Assembly: GCA_010279815.1 (NCBI GenBank)
Contig: QEOQ01000707.1
Coordinates: 70,567 to 134,566 of the forward strand
Length of the DNA: 64,000 nt
Direction: 5' to 3'
From: Brachionus plicatilis
Lineage: Eukaryota; Rotifera; Eurotatoria; Ploima; Brachionidae
Shown here: piece after piece, positions 58,901 through 64,000 of the stretch
Layout: each line of letters starts with the position of its first letter
Position numbering within the stretch: the stretch's first letter is position 1
Notes under the pieces: model-generated
Told to the model about the DNA's origin: nothing
The model's input: the letters and a program-made list of their open reading frames with translations, nothing else
Databases searched by the model: none
Program-made: the position numbers and the translations under genes

Positions 58901-59889
58901 ATGATTGATCGGATATAAGTCAGCAAAATGATGCTATCATATCAAATAAAATGCCAACATATTCTTAATAAATTATTTTTTTTAATAGAGTTATGTAACA
59001 AAATTTTCTATTCAAGATAAAATTCGAAGCATTCATTCAAACAGTTGAGAATTATGGTTAAATAATCGAATCTATAAGCTTTTATTTATCAAGTGCTCGT
59101 AAACAAGATATTTTACATTATAAGCTTATATAATTAATTTTGTTTTGTTTCAAAATAGACAATTTAAAGTATAAATTTAAGTTGTAATAACGAAAAAGAC
59201 TCGCAAAAATTTTATCTAGTCTTTTAATTAAGCTTAAAATTTTAAAGTATTTACCAAAAAACATTATTTTTTCCAAATCTCAAAAAATTAAATAATTTCA
59301 TTAATATTTTTCTTTTTAATAATTAATTAGTTATAGTGATATGTAATTGTTTTATTAAATTTTTTTTAGGTTTTTAAAAATTACAACCCATTACAATCAT
59401 AAAATTACAATCATTTTTTTAAATTTAAACAAATTTGACTTTTTTTTATAACAAAATAGAAAAATAAAAGTTTATAATCAAAATTTATTATAAAATATAG
59501 GAAATTTAATGCAAAATTATATTTTCATGTTAATTAAACCATTTTAAACCATTGCCAAATGTTTTGTATTATTCTGCATATTGTAGGATTTTGCAGATAT
59601 GAACATTAAGATAACAATTGCACACTAACTATTAAAAATTTTCGCTTTATTAAATTTTTCAAATTAAAAAATACTCAATATTTTTTTGTTATTGTTCATA
59701 ATTTTTTCTTAAAAAATAATTTAAGCCTTATAGGCACTAAAATGAAGAACAAATACAGTATTATTCCGAAATGATAAAATCAAGATTTTTAGGTTAAATA
59801 TTGATATTTATGGTCATTTTAAGACATTGATTGGAAAAATATTCTTTTTAAAAAATAATATAATAATAGTAGTAGTAGAAGTAGTTATG
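55968..59889. other. AT-rich region, no gene recognised
   Basis: Only short random frames (for example 57242-57457). A patch at 58505-58555 contains GGGGTCCCTATGA, which inverted resembles part of the LTR at 25005-25035. An (AATAAT..AGTAGT) simple-repeat tract lies at about 59855-59885. Confidence 0.4.
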
Positions 59890-59929
59890 AGACTGCAGTA
59901 TAGAAATATAAACTAACATCTTCCGGCAT

Positions 59930-60175
59930 TTAGCTCTATAAGAGCTGTGTCAGTCTTTCGTTTCTTTCTATGTTCAATATCAAACACTTCTCAGTCGATA
60001 CCCGCTTTAGAGCCATTAACTGTCTTTGAGTTGACAACACTTTGCGGTACAGCAATCCACTTTGAAACCTCTCTGTTGGTCAGAAAGTTATACCTTGATG
60101 TAGCTTGTTTGCAAATTTCTTTCTCTAGCTTCATGTCATGTTTTCTTCTTAGGTTCAGATTCAATAATAATAATA
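59930..60175 (-). pseudogene. Unidentified coding relic, possibly from a retroelement
   Basis: The minus strand reads NLRRKHDMKLEKEICKQATS, FLTNREVSKWIAVPQSVVNS and KTVNGSKAGID, then a stop, then EVFDIEHRKKRKTDTALIEL. It is clearly less AT-rich than its surroundings. A simple TAA-type tract is at one end (60162-60178), as often seen at retroelement tails. No family recognised. Confidence 0.35.
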
Positions 60176-60200
60176 AAAGCTATTATGTGCTAGGCACATG

Positions 60201-62145
60201 AAATGAGGGATTATCATATTAGTTTGATAAAATTTTTCTTAAAAATTTTTTTTCATTAAATAATAAATAAATAATAAGAAAAAATAAATTAAATTAATTA
60301 AATGTTTTTGACCAAAATTTACGCTAATTTAATTTATTTTTGGCAAGAAAAAAAAAACATAGTAAATATAATATCAAATAGAGTAATTGGAAAAAAAATT
60401 AACTATTTTAATTATTAAATTTATCTGTAAATTGAAATGATTTTAAACAGATTTTTCAAATTAGGCTTAATTAGCCAATTTGTAATTTTTTGTTGTCTTT
60501 TTTCTTTTAAAGCTTTTAGAAGCTCTAAATTCTAAAAAATTTTTTTCTTAAAATTAAAAAAAAATTGTAATTATTTTTCACCAATTTTATCAAAAAAAAA
60601 ATCGTTAATTTGCCATAAATATTTAAAAATGCTTTTTTATTTCACCAAACATTACTTAAAAAATGGTAAAAGAGTCTGGATAATTATTTAAAAAGGGAAA
60701 CAAAAAAATTTTTAACTTTTTTTGGCAAAGAAATGGCTGTCAGTTTCCTAAAAAGAGAGTCTAGGGCAGAATGAATCTGGTTCAGTGGGACTAATTGATG
60801 GATAATCAATTGTAAGCTGATATCAATTGGTTCTAATTGAATGCAAGTTAAAACTGGTTTTGTTTATTTAGCATTTGAGTACATTTGATGATTTTTCTGA
60901 TGAGGCAACTATTCATGATTATATTTCTTAATTTATAAGCAAAAAATTATTTGGCTAAATCAACACCAACAAATTAAAAAAAAAATTTAAAAAAAATTAA
61001 GAGCTATAGAGATAGAAAATCTTCAGACCGAAAATTTTCTATTCAAGATAATCTGTAATCGATAAGCTCGTGAGCTATTAGATTTCAAAAGAGTTCTTAG
61101 CGATTATTTTAATCAAGAGAGAATAATTAAATTTTTAATTAAACGAAACGCAACTAGATTTACAATCGAAACAATTTTCGATTTGACATCGTAGTCGACG
61201 TTGTCTCAAAGAGTGCAATTTGCAAGAGGCAATTACTTGAAACAAATGGCTAAATAATCGTGCCCATTACTTTACGACAAGATAAACAAAGAACGAGAAA
61301 GAGAAAGAAATAAATTGAAATCTAATTGCAAGTCAGACTACAATTCTTGAGCAACGAAAACCAAACAAATTAAATATACAATCTATTTTAGATTTGTTAG
61401 AGAAAAAAGTGAGCATAAAAATATAAATACAGACTAAAGTAAGACTATTTATTGCAATTTTGTCATTTAATAAAAAATTTGCATGCGGTCAAACTTGGAT
61501 GAATTAAATCAGTGCGTAGGAGTTAGCTAGCCACGAATATTACAGGACAAGGAAGCAAGAGGAAATGAAAAATTTATCCTGTTTTTTTTTTTTAATATTA
61601 AAAGTCTATCGCATCAAATTAGACTAAGTATTTTTTAAGAAATTAATTTTTATTTAAAATCATAATTTTTTTTAATCTATATTAATCAATAAGTGCGTCG
61701 CTTGGGGAATAAAGGTTGATGGTGAGACATTTAACAAAAAAAAAAGGATAAATATTTATAGTTTTAGTTTACTATTGAAAAATTGTCTATCAATGTTTGT
61801 TAAATTTAGATTACTTTTAATTTTTTAAACAATTTTAAACAAAAAAAATTTCAAAAGGTTGATATTTGAAAATGTTTTCTATTTAATTTATTCCTAATTC
61901 TTTTATAATGTGTAAGATTTAAAGGGTCTAAATTTTGTCATTTGTCATTAAATTGAATCATCTCATTTTTATTCAAGATTCAAGAATAATTTTGAAACTA
62001 AGGAATTAATTTTTTAATTTTTTTTAATTACTGTATTTACAAGACCAAAATTAGATTTATTTAAATTTTGGCACATTTTCGGCTGGTTATAATTTTTCTA
62101 AGTAAGGCCAAAATTGATTTGAAATTATCTAATAGTAAATTTTGA
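60201..62145. other. AT-rich region with GC-richer patches
   Basis: Stretches around 60745-60860 and 61060-61340 are less AT-rich (for example TCGTAGTCGACGTTGTCTC near 61188), without a usable frame. They could be regulatory DNA or untranslated exons of a gene beyond the window. Confidence 0.4.
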
Positions 62146-62435
62146 CACAAAAAAACAAAAACAAAATATTAATATGCCAAAGCTTAAGATCTGATCGACC
62201 AAAACATGCTCTGTAAATTGAAGCAACTAATGCATCCTTTGTACTACCAATATAGAGATTTTGTCAAATTTAGAAAATTGTGAATTTGGTATTATATTAT
62301 GAATCCAACTCAGCTTTAAATGATGGCACAGAGGATGTATAAGTTGCTAGAATTTACAGAGCATGTTTTGGTCGGTCAGAACTTAAGCTTTGGCATTTTC
62401 AATCTTTTTTTTTTGTTTTTTTGTGTCAATATTCA
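62146..62435. repeat. Inverted repeat pair of a dispersed family
   Basis: Arms 62146-62254 and 62327-62435 are inverted copies at roughly 85% identity (ACAGAGCATGTTTTGGTCG and complement; TTAAGCTTTGGCAT and complement), with a spacer of about 70 bases. A third copy is at 52159-52290. Confidence 0.75.
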
Positions 62436-64000
62436 CGATGCCTTATCAAATAAAATATTTCAATAGTTAATTAGCTCAATTTTTTGTACTGTTTTTACAA
62501 ATATCTAAAATTAAATCAAATCTACAAAAAATATTCAAATGAAAATTCTCACAAAATAGGTTTTTAAATTTTTAAAATGTAAAAAAAATGTAATACCTTT
62601 TAGAAATTATTCATGAGTCTCAAAAGAAGATTCAATAAAAAAAGCTGTTCCTAAAAATATTTTTTAATTTAAAAAATTTAATGAAGAAAAAAAAATTTTA
62701 GTAAGCGTTCAATCCTTATCTTAATGTTCAAATTTACTTAACTCTGCAATTTTTTATTACAGAATTATGCATTAGACTCGGTTATTGTTAAATTTAGCGT
62801 GAACCTAATTTTTGTAATTAACTAATAATTTAATATTTTAATCAAAACTTCAATTTGTCTATTTTTATTATAACAAAGTATATTATTTCAATTTTCGATC
62901 AATTACACTTTTTCTTTTTAAGGTAACATATAAAATAAATGTAAAAAATAATCTCTCTTAAAAGAGTATTAAGAAATTTGAACAGATACTTACGAATAAT
63001 TTTATTTTGACTAAACTCAAATTTTCCATAAAAAACAAGAAAATGTCTTTATTTAATTTTGAATAAAAGAAAAAGAATAATTATTTGGTAAATGGGGTTG
63101 ATAAAATCAATGCTCTTAGAAATGCAGAAAATATTAAGATTAAGAAAAAAAATAATTGTTTTTTTTTCTTTCTTATATAACTTGAATTTGTTTTAGTAGT
63201 TTTTTGATTTTTTAGAAGATAATGAAATAGAAAAATTAATCAAAGGATGTTAATGAGCTTTTTATTTTTTTACTTTAAGGGAAATAGTAAAAAAGTTCAG
63301 TATAAAAATTCATAGAATTTTTGGCCAATTTTAGAAAAATTTTGAATTATGAATTTTTTGTTTTAGACTATTTGAAAGTATCGAGCAGTAGTCCATTTAT
63401 CTTTGAACAAATAATAAAAATTCAGATTAGCATTCACAAAACTGAAGGATAAATTCAATTTTATCGAACAGCATGAAAATAACATGTTGATTATTGCATA
63501 ATAAATTAATTTATCAATAGCATAGATCGGAAAAAAAAAACTCTGATTTGATTAAAAAATATTAAAACAAAAATTAAAATAAAATTTTTTTAAAAGCCAA
63601 AAATTGGTTGTGTAAAATGCATCAGCTAAATGGTAATAAAAGCTGAATTTTGGGTGATACAATCAATGTATTAATTAAAAAAAATTTTTTGACTTTTTGC
63701 ATTTTTGTCCTTATATTCCCAATGACTTTTTTTATAAATCAAAATCAACATTATATATAAGGCTTTTGTGTAAAAAGAATATCTGGTAATATTTACTTCT
63801 ATGAGATCTAATTTCATCAAAAAGTCTTAGAAATAAGCATTTAAATCCTGAAATTACTTTTTTTGATCCGGGTCTTGGGTTTAATTAACTAAAATAATAG
63901 TATGTATAAAAGAATTGGTTATTTAAAGATTGAAGGTAAGACTTCTAATTAATTAAAATTGTAATCAGACTCAAATTTATCAAAAATAGAGCAAGGTTAG
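62436..64000. other. AT-rich region, nothing recognised
   Basis: No frame above background, no structured repeat that I can support. Confidence 0.4.

Overview
This window is very AT-rich eukaryotic DNA. It has spliceosomal introns, many of them only about 46-135 bp, single genes rather than operons, AATAAA poly(A) signals and a dense layer of transposon relics. Everything visible fits a small invertebrate genome. I lean towards a monogonont rotifer (Brachionus-like) because of the composition, the very short introns, the single-exon DUF268 genes and the TE mix, but the sequence does not prove it. I see no tRNA, rRNA or CRISPR.

Layout. 0-6 kb: a foldback element with a 103-bp hAT MITE inside it, a small secreted cysteine-rich protein gene on the minus strand (1831-2196), a 1.1-kb Tc1-like foldback element with nested inverted repeats, and a decayed MULE with a SWIM zinc finger. 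6.8-21.9 kb: two direct copies of a 1.53-kb segment carrying a DUF268 methyltransferase-like gene. The left copy has a nonsense codon and the right copy (20819-21730) is intact. The 12 kb between them holds a hAT deletion derivative with a perfect 8-bp target duplication, a LINE fragment, a MULE zinc-finger fragment, a hAT transposase pseudogene, an RTE-like LINE tail, and the most interesting object in the window. That object is a roughly 5-kb candidate transposon with a DUF3987-type P-loop ATPase and a KDZ-like transposase core, bounded by inverted arrays of a 105-bp tandem repeat. 22.3-25.1 kb: a decayed Ty3/gypsy element ending in a polypurine tract and LTR.

27.6-28.7 kb: a two-exon minus-strand gene for a protein with one ADAR2-type double-stranded RNA-binding domain and, as far as can be seen, no deaminase domain. 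From 28.7 to 49 kb there is almost nothing coding, only foldback repeats, hairpins and simple repeats; this is either intergenic DNA or very large introns. 49-50.7 kb: a second, internally inverted Ty3/gypsy relic with an LTR. 50.9-52.4 kb: a MULE-like relic containing a 613-bp element with inverted clusters of a TATGTTCGCA motif and an 8-bp target duplication. 52.4-64 kb: mostly unresolved AT-rich DNA with a 154-bp tandem repeat, a palindrome, a coding relic near 60 kb and an inverted dispersed repeat near 62.3 kb.

Only three genes look intact: the cysteine-rich secreted protein, the right-hand DUF268 gene and the dsRBD gene. Nothing links them functionally. Most of the rest is mobile-element sequence at various stages of decay, including several nested insertions.
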